Assembly: GCF_029892445.1 (NCBI RefSeq)
Contig: NZ_JARXVJ010000001.1
Location: forward strand, 558,001-622,000
Origin: Chryseobacterium sp. H1D6B
Lineage (GTDB): Bacteria; Bacteroidota; Bacteroidia; Flavobacteriales; Weeksellaceae
Length of the DNA stretch: 64,000 bases
Reading direction: 5' to 3'
Every line of letters starts with the position of its first letter. Positions within the stretch are counted from its first letter, which is position 1. Made by a program: the position numbers and the translations under genes. Below are positions 24,689 through 34,597 of the stretch, piece after piece. Under the pieces are notes generated by a model. It worked only from the letters and a program-made list of their open reading frames with translations, did no database searches and was not told where the DNA came from.

Positions 24689-27600
24689 ATGATTATGAAA
24701 AAATTATTAACACTCTCCATACAGAAGAAATGGCTTATACCGGCTCTTTTCTTGTTATTAGGTTTTTTTGGATATTATTCATGGACGAAACTTTCTGTAG
24801 AGGCTTATCCGGATATTGCGGATGTTACTTCACAGGTAGTGACCCAGGTTCCCGGACTGGCCGCTGAAGAAATTGAACAGCAGATCACCATTCCTCTGGA
24901 AAGATCTCTTAACGGGCTGCCGGGAATGCACGTGATGCGGAGTAAAAGTACTTTCGGACTTTCTATTATTACCATAGTTTTCGATGACGGAATTGATGAT
25001 TACTGGGCCAGGCAGAGAATTCAGGAAAGACTTTCGGAAGTCAGTCTTCCTTATGATGCACAGCCGGGACTGGATCCTTTAACCTCTCCTGTGGGAGAAA
25101 TTTACCGCTACATTATTGAAGGGAAAAATCACAGTCTGAGAGAACTTACCGATCTGCAGAATTTCGTGATTATTCCAAGGATTAAACAGGTTTCAGGTAT
25201 TGCGGATGTAACTAACTTCGGCGGAATAACGACTCAGTTTCAGATTGAGCTCGATCCTCATAAGCTTGAACAATTCGGGATTTCTTTATCAGATGTTACA
25301 GAAACCATTACTAAAAACAACAGCAATGCGGGCGGCAGCATGCTCTCCCGAGGAGATCTTTCTTATGTGATCCGCGGCATCGGGCTTATCAAAGGACCTT
25401 AATGATCTGGGAAAGATCGTTATTAAAACAGAAAAAGGCGTTCCCGTTTTCCTGAATGACGCAGGAACCCTGAAATACGGAAACCTTGAAAGAAAAGGAA
25501 TATTAGGCTATACGGACAGAAACAGAAATTACAACGAAAGTGCCGGAGGAATCGTGCTTTTATTAAAAGGACAAAATCCTTCAAAAGTTTTGAAAGAACT
25601 GCATACCGCTGTTGATGAGCTCAATACTGCAGCTCTTCCCGAAGGAGTCAAAATTCACGCTTACCTGGATAGAACCGATCTGGTGAACACAACACTTACT
25701 ACAGTATCCCATACTTTAACGGAAGGTATTGTTTTAGTGATCATTATTTTAATTGTATTTCTCGGAAGCTGGAGAGGAGCGCTGCTTGTGGCAGTTACTA
25801 TTCCGCTGTCTCTTCTCATTGCATTTATCCTGATGTATTTTACGGATATTCCTGCCAATTTACTGTCTTTAGGAGCGATAGATTTTGGAATTATTGTAGA
25901 CGGCTCCATCGTCATGCTGGAAGTGATCTTAAGGAAAAGAGAGGACGCCCCTGAAAAAGAGTTAGAAGAAAAAAACACTATTCAAAGAGCCACCGAGATC
26001 GCAAAACCGATCTTCTTTTCAACAGTGATCATTATTACGGCTTATCTCCCGCTGTTTGCTTTTGAAAGAGTAGAAAAGAAGCTTTTCACTCCGATGGCAT
26101 TCACGATTGGATATGCACTGCTCGGCGCCCTGGCTGTTGCTTTGGTGTTAATTCCAGGTTTAGCCTACCTGATTTATAAAAAGCCCCGAAAAATTTATCA
26201 TAATAAATGGCTCGAAAAAATAAGCGGCAGGTACGGGAAGAGAATTGAAAAAATAATGTCGGCACCGAAAAAAATACTGCTTCCCGCAGGTATCATCTTA
26301 TTGTCTGCCGGATTTCTCTCCTACAGTATCGGAAAAGATTTTCTTCCGGAACTGGATGAAGGTTCTATATGGCTGCAGGTACAGCTTCCGCCTGGGATTT
26401 CATTAGATAAAGCTAAAGAAATGAGTGATTCATTACGTTCTCAGACAATGAAACACAATGAGGTTACTTACGTCATGGTTCAGGCCGGGCGGAACGATGA
26501 CGGTACTGATCCTTGGACGGCCTCTCATTTTGAAGTTTCAGTAGGAATAAAACCTTATAAAGAATGGCCGTCTGGAAAAACCAAAGCCGATCTGATCCAC
26601 GAATTGTCTGCCGACTATAAAAAGATGCCGGGATTCTCCGTAGGATTTTCACAGCCCATGATTGACGGGGTGATGGATAAGATCTCCGGAGCCCACAGCG
26701 AGCTGGTTGTAAAAGTATATGGAGATGATTTCAGCGGAACAAGAAAAATTGCAGACCAGATCCTTTCCACACTACAGAAAATTCCAGGATCTGCAGACCT
26801 TGCTATCGATCAGGAACCTCCGCTTCCTCAGTTACAGATCATAGCAGACCGGGATAAAACAGCCCAATACGGCCTGAATGTTTCCGATGTGGCAGACCTT
26901 ATAGAAACCGCACTGGGAGGAAAGGCTGTTTCACAAATCTTTATCGGCAATAAAGTGTATGATATTTCATGCCGCTACATCGAGGACAGCCGTAATACAC
27001 CGGATAAAATAGGGAATCTTATGCTGACCTCAGCTTCAGGAGCGAAAATTCCGCTTTCACAAGTGGCAGCAATAAAATTAAGTACGGGAGAAAGTACGAT
27101 CACCCGGGAAATGAATAAAAGACATCTTACTGTAAAATTAAATGTAAGAGACCGGGATCTTTCCTCATTTCTTAAAGAAGCTCAAGACAATATTGAAAAG
27201 AATATCAAATACGACCATGAAAAATACCAGATTAAATGGGGCGGCCAGTTTGAAAACAAGAATAGAGCGTATTCCAGACTGGCATTTATTGTTCCGCTTG
27301 CACTGGCGATGATGTTCATTCTGCTTTACAGCGCCTTTGGAAGTTTCAGACAGGCTTTAGTCCTGATGAGTATTATTCCGCTGGCTTTATTTGGAGGAAT
27401 GCTTGCTTTGAACATACGAGGAATGACTTTAAATGTTTCTTCGGCTGTAGGATTTATTGCTTTATTCGGAGTAGCTGTTCAAAACGGTGTGATCATGGTT
27501 TCTCACATCAATACGCTCAGAAAACAGGGCTTTGATCTTAAAACATCAGTAGTAAAAGGAGCTCAAGACCGTTTCAGACCGGTATTAATGACAGCTTCTG

Positions 27601-27791
27601 TAGCAGTGATCGGACTTTTTCCGGCTTCATTAGCAACAGGAATAGGTTCTGATGTTCAAAGACCTTTGGCTACGGTAATTGTTTACGGACTGATGTTTTC
27701 AACCGTTCTCACTTTATTCATTTTACCAGCCGTCTATTATTTAGCGGAGTATCATTTTGAAAAACAAAATTTAAAATCAGATGAAATCTAA
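24689..27791 (+). pseudogene. Heavy-metal RND efflux permease (CusA/CzcA family), interrupted by a frameshift
   Basis: Two frames together give about 1034 residues, the normal length. Frame one (24689-25402) ends with YVIRGIGLIKGP and a TAA. From 25395 the other forward frame continues without a gap (DLNDLGKIVIKTEKG onward) to 27791. Removing one G of the GG at 25394-25395 restores a family-like IKDLNDLG. The intact remainder has the metal-efflux TM4 motif DFGIIVDGSIVMLE and the second-half membrane bundle. Causes could be real inactivation, a sequencing error or, less likely, +1 recoding at CCT-TAA. Downstream TolC overlaps its end by 11 bases. If functional it would export divalent or monovalent metal ions by proton antiport. 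Confidence 0.85.
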
Positions 27792-29040
27792 TATCATTTT
27801 TATCATAGTAGGCTGCGTACTTCTTAATTCTTCTGTTTATGCACAGGAAAAAGAAGTTTTCAGTTTTGCATCCTTCCTCAATGAGGTTAAAGAAAAAAAC
27901 CTAAGCTACGCCGCCCAGAAATACAATATCAGTATGGCTGAGGCTTCTATTTTGTCGGCAGGTATTTTTCCAGATCCGCAGCTTGAGATGGAAACTTCCA
28001 ACAACGGGGTTTCCAGAAATATGGGCTATACGATGGGAACTTCCCTGAGCTGGACTTTAGAACTAGGACAAAAAAGAAAGACCAGAATAGAAACAGCTAA
28101 AAATCAAGCTGAATATACAAAACTTCAGCTTCAGGACTTCCTGAGAAACCTTCTTGCAGATGCTGCTCTAGGCTATATTGAAGCTTTAAAATCAAAATCC
28201 CTCCTGGAAGTTCAGAAAGACTCTTATCAAAGTATGCTACAGCTGGCAAAATCCGACAGTATCAGATACCTCTTGGGAGATATTTCTTTAGTAGCTTCCA
28301 AACAAAGTAAATTAGAAGCATCTTCTTTATTGAACGACATTTATGCTGCCGAAAGCGCCCAGCAGCAGAGCCTTTCCGCTCTTTCTATTTTTCTCGGCGG
28401 TGATGCAGCAGAAAAAAATATCAAAGGAGATTTCAATTCTTTCAACCGGGATTTTAATTCTGAAGATCTTATTTCACAGGCTGTAAACAGCAGGACAGAT
28501 CTTTTAGCTTCGCGCCAGAATATCAATACTGCTGTCAGCCGTATTAATCTTGAAAAAGCCAACCGCAAAATAGATCTTGGAATAAGCTTAGGAATAGAAC
28601 ACAACACCACAGCTACGAATGAAACTGCCCCCTCTCCCGCCGTTAATGCAGTAAAATTGGGAGCAAGTATTCCTTTAAAATTTTCCAACCGTAGAAATGC
28701 TGATTTAAAAATAGCCGAGATGAGCCGTTCCCAAGCAGAAATTGAATATAAGGAAATTGAAAACAGCATCCATACGGAAGTGATACAGGCGTTTCAGCAG
28801 TATCAGGCAACGCAGAAGCAGCTGAAACAATTTAATAACGGAATGCTGGCTGAAGCCCAAAGTATTTTGAAAGGCATTATTTACAGCTATAAAAGAGGAG
28901 AAAGTTCCATATTAGAAGTTCTTAATGCTCAAAGAACTTATAACGAAATGAAACAAAATTATTTCCAGATTCTTGCGGATAATGCGGCTGCCCTTGTTGA
29001 ACTTGAACGCAAGACCGGTATCTGGGATATTGATTTTTAA
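27781..29040 (+). CDS. TolC-family outer-membrane efflux channel (CusC/CzcC-like)
   Basis: 419 residues. A signal peptide (residues 1-21, ending in SVYAQE) is followed by two outer-membrane efflux repeats with long coiled-coil helices, for example AKSDSIRYLLGDISL and the second-repeat end SYKRGESSILEVLNAQRTYNE. It is the outer-membrane component of the tripartite system with the adaptor and permease encoded upstream. It overlaps the permease gene by 11 bases and is followed by a strong terminator, so it closes the mgtC-mgtA-RND operon. Confidence 0.9.
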   Translation: MKSNIIFIIVGCVLLNSSVYAQEKEVFSFASFLNEVKEKNLSYAAQKYNISMAEASILSAGIFPDPQLEMETSNNGVSRNMGYTMGTSLSWTLELGQKRKTRIETAKNQAEYTKLQLQDFLRNLLADAALGYIEALKSKSLLEVQKDSYQSMLQLAKSDSIRYLLGDISLVASKQSKLEASSLLNDIYAAESAQQQSLSALSIFLGGDAAEKNIKGDFNSFNRDFNSEDLISQAVNSRTDLLASRQNINTAVSRINLEKANRKIDLGISLGIEHNTTATNETAPSPAVNAVKLGASIPLKFSNRRNADLKIAEMSRSQAEIEYKEIENSIHTEVIQAFQQYQATQKQLKQFNNGMLAEAQSILKGIIYSYKRGESSILEVLNAQRTYNEMKQNYFQILADNAAALVELERKTGIWDIDF

Positions 29041-29053
29041 TAATGATTCTATT

Positions 29054-29093
29054 AAAAAAGTTCTGAAACCACTATCCGTTTCAGAACTTTTTT
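29054..29093 (+). terminator. Terminator of the mgtC-RND operon
   Basis: A perfect 16-bp inverted repeat (29054-29069 and 29078-29093) with an 8-base loop. The 3' arm ends in six T's. It lies 14 bases after the TolC-like stop and also faces the convergent gene at 29102. Confidence 0.88.
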
Positions 29094-29101
29094 GAACAGC
29101 T

Positions 29102-29557
29102 TTATCTTTTATACTTTGATTCATACATATTGATCCAGTCTTCAGGAATCATTTTTCTGCTCAGCTCAGCAATTAATTGAAAAGGGATATCATCCATTTT
29201 TTTGAACCTTATGCAGGATTTTCCCATATCTAATTTTTTGTTAGAGTACTTCGGAAATTCAGAGATAAACCAATCCAGCAGTTCAGGTCTGGAATAAATC
29301 CCCATGTGATAGAGGGCAATAAAATTTTTCTGGGAAGCCAGATTGATAAAGGGCAAAGGAGTACCCGGTGCACAATGATAACCGTCAGGATAAGTTTCCA
29401 AAGGAACTGCCCATCCGATCATTCCATAGCTCATTACTTGTTCAAAGCCGGCTGGTAAATTATCATTCACGGCACTAAAGAGTTTTTTAAAGGCTTCCTG
29501 TCTGTCCTCAGGAATTTTTGAGATATACTCTTCTACAGAATCAGCGGGAATTTGCAT
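29102..29557 (-). CDS. DUF1801 (YdhG-like) domain protein
   Basis: 151 residues, no signal. The sequence VEEYISKIPEDRQEAFKKL, followed by MSYGMIGW and PFINLASQKNFIALYHMG, is the DUF1801 pattern (YdhG/iron-chaperone-like fold related to frataxin); the short tail SCIRFKKMDDIP is also typical. The biochemical role is not established. It is a single gene on the minus strand, convergent with the efflux operon. Confidence 0.85.
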   Translation of the reverse strand: MQIPADSVEEYISKIPEDRQEAFKKLFSAVNDNLPAGFEQVMSYGMIGWAVPLETYPDGYHCAPGTPLPFINLASQKNFIALYHMGIYSRPELLDWFISEFPKYSNKKLDMGKSCIRFKKMDDIPFQLIAELSRKMIPEDWINMYESKYKR

Positions 29558-29624
29558 TTCAGTTTTGTTTTTATAGTTTCCAAAATAACAAAATTTATGA
29601 ATATCTACATCTAAAATTATTTAA

Positions 29625-29668
29625 AATAAAAAAACGGCTGTATTCATCATAGTACAGCCGTTTTTTAT
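29625..29668 (-). terminator. Terminator of the T9SS cargo gene at 29681
   Basis: Inverted repeat AACGGCTGTA / TACAGCCGTT (arms near 29633-29642 and 29653-29662), flanked by A's and T's, just past the stop of the minus-strand gene. Confidence 0.75.
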
Positions 29669-29680
29669 GTTTAAGTTAAA

Positions 29681-31468
29681 TTACTGTTTAATGGCTTTCA
29701 CCGCAGAGCTAGAGCCGTCTTTAAATTGGATCGTCAGTAAATACAATCCTGAATTCAGCATACTCAAATTAATTTCTTTAGCAGGGTTTTCAATGGTTTT
29801 CAAGACTCTTCCTGAAACATCAGTAACGACTACAGATTTCATTTCTCTAGTGTCCGAAATAGATAAAACATCTTTGAAAGGGTTAGGGTGAATACTCACT
29901 GTTTTCTTACTGCCGTTGATCTCAGAAGTACCTAATTGTATAGATTCCACGGTAAAATTATCGATATAAAAATTATAATCGGGAGCATCATCTACTGTTC
30001 CGTCACTTCCATACAATGCAAAAACGGTGTTGGCACTTGTATTACCTGTTAAGTTATATACGTAGCCCGCCGATACGTTGGACGGAGTCTCATTAACATC
30101 CCACGTCTTCAATATGTTCCATGTAGTTCCGCCGTCATTAGAAACTAAAAACTGTACAATATCATCGGAACCCATTGGAGAAGCTGCTGTCCCAGAATAA
30201 GTAGTGATCCCATAATCAAATTTCACTCTATACCCCCCTGCAGAAAGATCAAATGGAATTGTTTTAAGCCATCCTGCTCTTCCCGTAGTATAAAGATTAA
30301 TTCTTACTGCACCAGTTGTTCCCACATTTAAAAATCCATCCTGTGCCCAATATGCGTTAGTCCCATTTGGTCCCGATGCCGGAGTTCCTCCTGACAAACC
30401 GGCATTCCAGCAGCCTCCCGGAAAAGAACTGAAAGTATTGGTATAAGACGGTACTACTGCACCGCATAAAGTAGTAAAAGAACCGGAGAAAGACCAGGCG
30501 CTCTGGCTGGTTGCAGTATTACATTTAGTTCTTACCCAATAATAATAGGTTGTAGCGGGTGATAAGCTGCCGATTGCAGCAGAAGTTCCGGTAATCCCGG
30601 TAATATTGGGAGTAGTGGTACTCGTAGGTGCAGTATTAGCGGTACTGTAATAAATATCATAACTTGCTGCCTGTGTCGTCGCAGGAACCGTCCAGGAAAC
30701 CTGAGCGGTGTTTGAAGAGAGTGTACCTACCGGCTGTAAAGCAGGAGCAGAGCAGTCTGTAAATGCATCCGCAGAAAAAGCAAAAACATTTGAAATTCCG
30801 CTTCCTGCACTTTTGGACACCGTAACACTCTGTATAAGTTTTGTCTGATTTGCGGCATCAATATTTAATACTGATTGATAAAGTCTTGGATTAGTTGTAT
30901 TGGATTCTAATACATCATTGGTTCTGTTAATTCTTCCAATTCCCTGAATGGCATAATTAGCTCCATTATACCAGTCTAAAAGGCTGAGCCCTGTAAATAC
31001 CTGGGTAGTATTATCTGAGAAATTCACCGTCACATTTACAGTAGAAGTTCCGCTGCCGCTGGTAGACAGCATATACAACTTAAAGGCTGCTTTTGGCGCA
31101 GCAAAAATAAGGGTTCCTGTCTCTCCGGTACTGGCAAGTCTTAAAGAATTGTTTGCGCTTAAGCTGCCTAGCTGATAACTAAGCCCCGGCGTACCCGATA
31201 CCACAGAATTAATAATCCCATTGGCCGGAATCCCATAACTAAGAACAGCACTTGAGGATGTAAGCTGAAAATCTCTTGCCACGAAAGCAAAAGAAACTCC
31301 ATCTACATCCATCGTTGTAGAGGTCATAGATGATCCGATTCCGTTCGCAATGACATCGGCATTGTATCCAGACTGTACAGGCATTGTTTGGAAATTCTGC
31401 GCCATTATATCAGACGCTGAAAATAGAGCACAAAGACTTAAAGCTCCAAAAAATCGATTTACTTTCAT
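29681..31468 (-). CDS. T9SS-secreted protein with fibronectin type III domain
   Basis: 595 residues. A signal peptide (1-23) is followed by a beta-rich N-terminal region (about 25-235, unrecognised), a fibronectin type III domain (about 240-330, TAQVSWTVPATTQAASYDIYY and the YYYWVRTKC block), and a jelly-roll-like region (340-510, NDGGTTWNIL). The C-terminal type A sorting domain has SIHPNPFKDVLSI, VVVTDVSGRVLKT and NLSMLNSGLYLL. It is exported by the type IX system and probably anchored at the surface. No enzymatic motif is visible. It is a single gene with its own terminator. Confidence 0.85.
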   Translation of the reverse strand: MKVNRFFGALSLCALFSASDIMAQNFQTMPVQSGYNADVIANGIGSSMTSTTMDVDGVSFAFVARDFQLTSSSAVLSYGIPANGIINSVVSGTPGLSYQLGSLSANNSLRLASTGETGTLIFAAPKAAFKLYMLSTSGSGTSTVNVTVNFSDNTTQVFTGLSLLDWYNGANYAIQGIGRINRTNDVLESNTTNPRLYQSVLNIDAANQTKLIQSVTVSKSAGSGISNVFAFSADAFTDCSAPALQPVGTLSSNTAQVSWTVPATTQAASYDIYYSTANTAPTSTTTPNITGITGTSAAIGSLSPATTYYYWVRTKCNTATSQSAWSFSGSFTTLCGAVVPSYTNTFSSFPGGCWNAGLSGGTPASGPNGTNAYWAQDGFLNVGTTGAVRINLYTTGRAGWLKTIPFDLSAGGYRVKFDYGITTYSGTAASPMGSDDIVQFLVSNDGGTTWNILKTWDVNETPSNVSAGYVYNLTGNTSANTVFALYGSDGTVDDAPDYNFYIDNFTVESIQLGTSEINGSKKTVSIHPNPFKDVLSISDTREMKSVVVTDVSGRVLKTIENPAKEINLSMLNSGLYLLTIQFKDGSSSAVKAIKQ

Positions 31469-31707
31469 GGTTATTGAATATTAGTTTTCGTAAATTTATA
31501 AAAAAATCAACAAAAACTAACTTTATTAAATAATTTATTAAATTTAAAACAATAAAAATAAATATTTAACAATAAAATTCAATAAAACAAAAATTATGGT
31601 CATTAGAAAAACAGTTAAAAAGACTTAAAATTAAATCCAGAAATAATAAATAGATACTCCATTCATATTGTATTCTCTATATATTTTAATATTGGAAAAT
31701 TAAATCT

Positions 31708-31715
31708 TATTTTTG
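31708..31715 (+). promoter_or_regulatory. -7 promoter element of the aminotransferase gene
   Basis: TATTTTTG, an exact TAnnTTTG match, 20 bases before the ATG at 31736. The stretch from 31469 to here is very AT-rich and shows nothing else. Confidence 0.5.
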
Positions 31716-31735
31716 CCATACAAATTTTTTGAACA

Positions 31736-32941
31736 ATGCCGAATATTTCAAACAGAGCACAACACATGCCGCCGTCGCCGGTAAGAAAACTAGTTCCTTT
31801 CGCTTTAAAAGCAAAACAAAAAGGAATAAAAGTATACCACCTTAATATCGGACAGCCGGATATTGAAACTCCGGAAACGGCTTTAAATGCTTTAAAAAAT
31901 ATTGATTTAAAAGTATTGGAATATGCACTGTCTGAGGGAAATATAGAATACAGACAAGCACTTACAGACTATTATCATTCTTTAGATTTTACAGATCTGA
32001 CGCCTGATAATTTCATTGTAACCAATGGAGGTTCTGAAGCATTAAATTTTGCGATCTCTACTTTATGTGATGATGGTGATGAGGTGATCATTCCAGAACC
32101 TTATTATGCGAACTATAATGGTTTCACAAGTACATTCAATGTAAATGTTGTAGCTGTACCGTCAACTATTGATACTGGTTTTGCCCTTCCTCCCATTGAA
32201 GAATTTGAGAAAAAAATCACTGAAAAGACCAGAGCAATTGTTATCTGCAACCCTGGAAATCCTACGGGATATCTTTACACCCGTGAAGAACTGCAGCAGT
32301 TAGCCGAGATTGCTTTAAAATATGATATCGTTATTATATCTGATGAGGTGTACAGAGAATATGTATATGACGGAAAACAGCAGATCTCTATGCTTGCATT
32401 TCCTGAACTAAGCGAAAACTGTATTATCATCGATTCTGAATCTAAGCGTTATTCTATGTGCGGCGTAAGAATCGGATGTATGATCACCCGTTCCAAAAAA
32501 ATCCATGATGCAGCAATGCTTTTTGCACAGGCAAGACTGAGCCCGGTACTTCTGGGACAGATCGCAGCCACTGCGGCACACCAAAATGACGGAGCTTACA
32601 TCCGTGCAGTAAGAGAAGAATATACCCATAGAAGAAATATCCTCGTAGATCTGTTAAATGCTATTCCAGGAGTTATCTGCCCAAAACCTAGAGGTGCATT
32701 CTATTGTGTAGCTGAACTTCCGGTAGATGATACTGAAAAATTCGCACAATGGCTGTTAGAAAAATTCTCTGATAGAAATGAAACCATCATGGTCGCTCCT
32801 GCAGGCGGATTCTACAGCAATCCTGAGCTTGGGAAGAAGCAGGTAAGAATCGCTTATGTTTTGAAAGAACAAGATCTGAGAAGAAGCGCTGAGATTCTTA
32901 AAAATGCACTACAGCAGTACAAACTAGAGTTTCACCTTTAA
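31736..32941 (+). CDS. PLP-dependent aminotransferase, class I/II (aspartate aminotransferase-like)
   Basis: 401 residues. Fold type I aminotransferase with LNIGQPDIETP near the N-terminus, TNGGSEALNFA (phosphate cup), CNPGNPTGYLYTREEL, SDEVYREYVYDGK and DSESKRYSMCGVRIGCMI. In the last segment the Lys should form the Schiff base with PLP and the Arg binds phosphate. C-terminal VRIAYVLKEQDLRRSAEIL is also typical. It probably transfers amino groups between aspartate or another amino acid and 2-oxoglutarate; specificity cannot be read by eye. The lipoprotein gene at 32954 and murB follow closely on the same strand. Confidence 0.9.
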   Translation: MPNISNRAQHMPPSPVRKLVPFALKAKQKGIKVYHLNIGQPDIETPETALNALKNIDLKVLEYALSEGNIEYRQALTDYYHSLDFTDLTPDNFIVTNGGSEALNFAISTLCDDGDEVIIPEPYYANYNGFTSTFNVNVVAVPSTIDTGFALPPIEEFEKKITEKTRAIVICNPGNPTGYLYTREELQQLAEIALKYDIVIISDEVYREYVYDGKQQISMLAFPELSENCIIIDSESKRYSMCGVRIGCMITRSKKIHDAAMLFAQARLSPVLLGQIAATAAHQNDGAYIRAVREEYTHRRNILVDLLNAIPGVICPKPRGAFYCVAELPVDDTEKFAQWLLEKFSDRNETIMVAPAGGFYSNPELGKKQVRIAYVLKEQDLRRSAEILKNALQQYKLEFHL

Positions 32942-32953
32942 TATAATATAGAA

Positions 32954-33433
32954 ATGCCGGCAGTAAAAAATAAGAGTTTGAAAATAATCCTTTCGACGCT
33001 TTTACTGCTGGCATTTTTTTCCTGTGAGAAGAAACCTGAAAAAGCTCCGGTAAAAAAATCAGACGAAATCACATTTATCGGCTTGTCTAATGTAGGCGGC
33101 GATATGGGAAACTACAGAGTTATAAAGATCTCTAAAGATTCCATTCATGCAGAACAAAAAACTGCAGCAAGCAAGATACACCAGGAATGGAATTCTTCCA
33201 TCCCTCCTGAAATTTGGAAACAGCTCATTTCATCTATCGATCTAAAGACTTTAGATAAAATTAACAGTTCTCCAAGCGTTCAGCCTGTAGATGGAACAGA
33301 TGAGACTTTCCAGATCAAAACTCTTAAAAAATCTCATGTATATGTCAATTCTTATGTTGACACAATTCATTACAAGCAGTTTGAACAATTTAAAATTCAA
33401 TTAGAAAAAATTCTCCCAAAAGAATATAAATAA
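32954..33433 (+). CDS. Hypothetical lipoprotein
   Basis: 159 residues. Lipoprotein signal with LLLLAFFSCEKK (lipobox Cys about residue 24). The mature part has a compact alpha/beta pattern (EITFIGLSNVGGDMGNYRVIKI, IPPEIWKQLISSIDL, DGTDETFQIKTL) found in flavobacterial conserved lipoproteins of unknown role; I do not recognise a named domain. It sits 12 bases after the aminotransferase and 5 bases before murB, so the three are probably one transcript. Confidence 0.75.
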   Translation: MPAVKNKSLKIILSTLLLLAFFSCEKKPEKAPVKKSDEITFIGLSNVGGDMGNYRVIKISKDSIHAEQKTAASKIHQEWNSSIPPEIWKQLISSIDLKTLDKINSSPSVQPVDGTDETFQIKTLKKSHVYVNSYVDTIHYKQFEQFKIQLEKILPKEYK

Positions 33434-33438
33434 ATCCG

Positions 33439-34452
33439 ATGCACGAAAATTTTTCTTTAAAACCTTACAATACCTTTGGCGTAGACGCTGAAGCCAGATA
33501 TTTCACTGAAGCTAATGATGTTGAACAGTTAAAATCGGCTGTTAATTTCGCTAAATCAGAATCTTTGAATCTTCTGTTCTTAGGAGGGGGAAGCAACCTG
33601 CTTTTTACGCAGCACTTTGACGGATTAGCAGTTAAAATTAATTTTAAGGGAATTTCAGAAGAAGTTTTAAATGAAAACTCAGTTTTGGTTACCGCAAAAG
33701 CAGGAGAAAACTGGCATGAATTTGTGATGTACTGCCTGGAAAAAAATTATGGCGGACTAGAAAATCTTTCATTAATTCCCGGCAATGTAGGAACTTCACC
33801 GATGCAGAATATCGGCGCTTACGGAACTGAAATAAAGGATGTTTTTGCAAGCTGTACAGTTTTAAATTTAGAAACACTGGAAGTTGAAACCTTCAACTTA
33901 GAAAAATGCCGGTTTGGGTATCGGGATTCTATTTTCAAGCAGGAAGGAAAAGGAAAATATGTGATTCTGGAGGTGAAATTCAAGTTAACTAGAAAAGATC
34001 ATAGTATTAAAACTGAATATGGTGCAATTCAGGCTGAACTGGATAAATCAGGCATCCAAAATCCTACGATACAGGATGTTTCTAAAGCAGTCATTAACAT
34101 CAGACAAAGTAAGCTTCCAGATCCAAAAATTACTGGAAATGCAGGAAGTTTTTTCAAAAACCCTACGATTCCTCTGGCTCAGTTTGAGGATTTAAAATTA
34201 AAGTTCGAAAATATCCAGGGCTACCCCAATGGAAATCAGGTAAAAGTTCCTGCCGGATGGCTTATCGAGCAGTGCGGATGGAAAGGAAAACGGATTGGAA
34301 ACGCAGCCTCCCACCAGCTTCAGTCTCTGGTGATCATCAATGCAACAGGAAAAGCAACGGGAAAAGAAATTTTTGACTTTTCAGCTGAAATCATCAATTC
34401 AGTGAAGGAAAAGTTTGGAATTGAACTGGAAAGAGAAGTGAATATTATATAA
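33439..34452 (+). CDS. murB: UDP-N-acetylenolpyruvoylglucosamine reductase
   Basis: 337 residues. It reduces the product of MurA to UDP-N-acetylmuramate with NADPH and FAD. The start LKPYNTFGVDAEA, the FAD loop LFLGGGSNLLF, LSLIPGNVGTSPMQNIGAYG, FGYRDSIFK and GNAGSFFKNP (with the catalytic Ser of the second half-reaction) are the diagnostic series. Length and the Tyr-containing FGYRDS loop put it with the type I enzymes. It closes the group begun by the aminotransferase. Confidence 0.95.
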   Translation: MHENFSLKPYNTFGVDAEARYFTEANDVEQLKSAVNFAKSESLNLLFLGGGSNLLFTQHFDGLAVKINFKGISEEVLNENSVLVTAKAGENWHEFVMYCLEKNYGGLENLSLIPGNVGTSPMQNIGAYGTEIKDVFASCTVLNLETLEVETFNLEKCRFGYRDSIFKQEGKGKYVILEVKFKLTRKDHSIKTEYGAIQAELDKSGIQNPTIQDVSKAVINIRQSKLPDPKITGNAGSFFKNPTIPLAQFEDLKLKFENIQGYPNGNQVKVPAGWLIEQCGWKGKRIGNAASHQLQSLVIINATGKATGKEIFDFSAEIINSVKEKFGIELEREVNII

Positions 34453-34516
34453 GTTTATCTCATTATTATATAAATATTTCCCAAATTAATTTTCTGACAT
34501 TTATCAATTATTTTAA

Positions 34517-34531
34517 TTTATTCTAAATAAA
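34517..34531. promoter_or_regulatory. Fur-like box 1 upstream of the TonB receptor promoter
   Basis: TTTATTCTAAATAAA, a 15-bp near-palindrome containing the TTCTAAATAA half-site expected for flavobacterial Fur-type operators. It lies upstream of the -7 element at 34557. Confidence 0.5.
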
Positions 34532-34556
34532 GTTTTACTAGTGTGATTATATTAAA

Positions 34557-34564
34557 TATATTTG
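34557..34564 (+). promoter_or_regulatory. -7 promoter element of the TonB-receptor operon
   Basis: TATATTTG, an exact TAnnTTTG match, 33 bases before the ATG at 34598. It is flanked on both sides by Fur-like palindromes. Confidence 0.6.
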
Positions 34565-34573
34565 CGCTCGCTT

Positions 34574-34590
34574 TTATTTAGACTAAATAA
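34574..34590. promoter_or_regulatory. Fur-like box 2 in the TonB-receptor leader
   Basis: TTATTTAGACTAAATAA, a perfect 17-bp palindrome (8-bp arms) between the predicted transcription start and the ATG. A repressor bound here together with box 1 would bracket the promoter. Confidence 0.6.
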
Positions 34591-34597
34591 GATAATA

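Noticed and set aside
25394-25402. Programmed +1 frameshift as the main explanation for the split RND permease
   Set aside because: CCT followed by TAA can slip, but no family precedent is known to me, and one extra G gives a simpler account that restores a more family-like sequence. Kept only as an alternative.
34562-34597. TTG start for the TonB receptor
   Set aside because: It overlaps the -7 element and the Fur-like palindrome; the ATG at 34598 opens a proper signal peptide.
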